Shown here one piece after another: positions 61,389-62,000 of a stretch of DNA of 62,000 nucleotides. The stretch spans positions 14,764 to 76,763 of the forward strand of contig NW_019776179.1 of NCBI RefSeq assembly GCF_001039355.2, given 5' to 3'. The translations under genes were made by a program, and so were the position numbers. This DNA is from Lingula anatina (Eukaryota > Brachiopoda > Lingulata > Lingulida > Lingulidae). Position 1 is the first letter of the stretch; every line of letters begins with the position of its first letter. Below the pieces are notes generated by a model. It was not told the DNA's origin and did not search any database. It worked only from the letters and a program-made list of their open reading frames with translations.

Positions 61389-62000
61389 GTAATATTGTTG
61401 GTATAGGTTACATATGACCACATTTTTAACAAGCAATATCTTAATCATCATTACCTCAAGAAATCAGATATTTCTTTAATCGTCATCTTAAACTAGTGAA
61501 AGCTACATAAATAGACCAGTGCATTGCAGATGAAATGCGGGGAGAAATCTAGAGTCTTAACTTTTTTACAGGGCCTAAATTTTTTCAACGGTTAAGTTCA
61601 TTGCAAATGTGATACACCAACTATATTGGTATGGTTATATTTCACATATAAACAATGTGTTTTATGTACACATTCTTATGCGTGTGATGAGTATAACACC
61701 TGTCTCAGCTGGTTTAGTTCAGATATGTAGGCCTATTTATCTTATTCGAATCCCTGCTGTCACATACTAGTACGTTAAATGCAAATAGGCTAATATATTT
61801 GCAGTGCCATCCTATATGAAAGAATAACTATATAGACAGGGTCGACATGAATTATTTCTTGAAATACCACAGGTTCGGTATTCAATAGACGAAAATGCAA
61901 CGGTGACTGCGTTGCGCCTACCAGTGTTTTGTCACATGTAACCAGAGTAAAAGCACGTGATAAAACTACTGATGATTTTCTTGTTGATTTAAAAAAGCGG
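61389..62000 (+). other. Intron downstream of exon 1c
   Basis: AT-rich, running to the window edge. No acceptor followed by a plausible exon is seen, so the common exon must lie further right. Confidence 0.5.

Overview
The window is AT-rich animal nuclear DNA from a draft assembly. It has introns with GT/AG borders, a 519-base N gap, two single-N joins, many (GT)n/(CA)n, (CT)n and poly-A/T/G tracts, short inverted-repeat transposons, and frequent ACATGTA-type words. A marine invertebrate (mollusc, hemichordate, cephalochordate or echinoderm) is plausible, but the sequence alone does not settle the phylum. Almost all open frames here are chance or shadow frames; the real coding content is a handful of exons. 

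Left end, minus strand (about 8330 down to 1): the 5' part of a gene for a haloacid-dehalogenase (HAD) type phosphatase. Exons at 2176-2410, 1334-1875 and 689-834 encode one complete HAD domain. The next exon, 1-156, joins in frame and opens a second HAD domain that continues past the left edge, so the protein carries tandem phosphatase domains. Upstream, an exon at 6071-6166 and a possible first exon at 8297-8330 supply an N-terminal extension that could be an organelle-targeting leader. 

Middle (8331 to about 22400): intergenic DNA with no gene I can support, holding transposon relics, simple repeats and some complex-looking stretches. 

Right part, plus strand (about 22400 to 62000): three separate ATG-initiated exons at 23719-23990, 43232-43431 and 61237-61388. 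Each has an in-frame stop just upstream, and each can end at a GT donor after two bases of a codon. I read them as alternative first exons of one large gene whose common body lies beyond the right edge. The protein is not identifiable with certainty. The shared phase, the xG codon ends, the wide spacing and a D-P-F...P-x-L-x-R-R motif in the first exon make a long-form cAMP phosphodiesterase of the PDE4/dunce family the best guess, held at low to moderate confidence. The space between these exons would be first intron. It contains a diverged local duplication of complex non-coding sequence (about 37064-37600), a 36-bp minisatellite and several short transposons. 

Mobile DNA: at least four families of short non-autonomous inverted-repeat elements are present in more than one copy. 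Three families share CAGG...CCTG ends and short (mostly 5-bp) target duplications. The two genes are divergently arranged and nothing suggests they act together.
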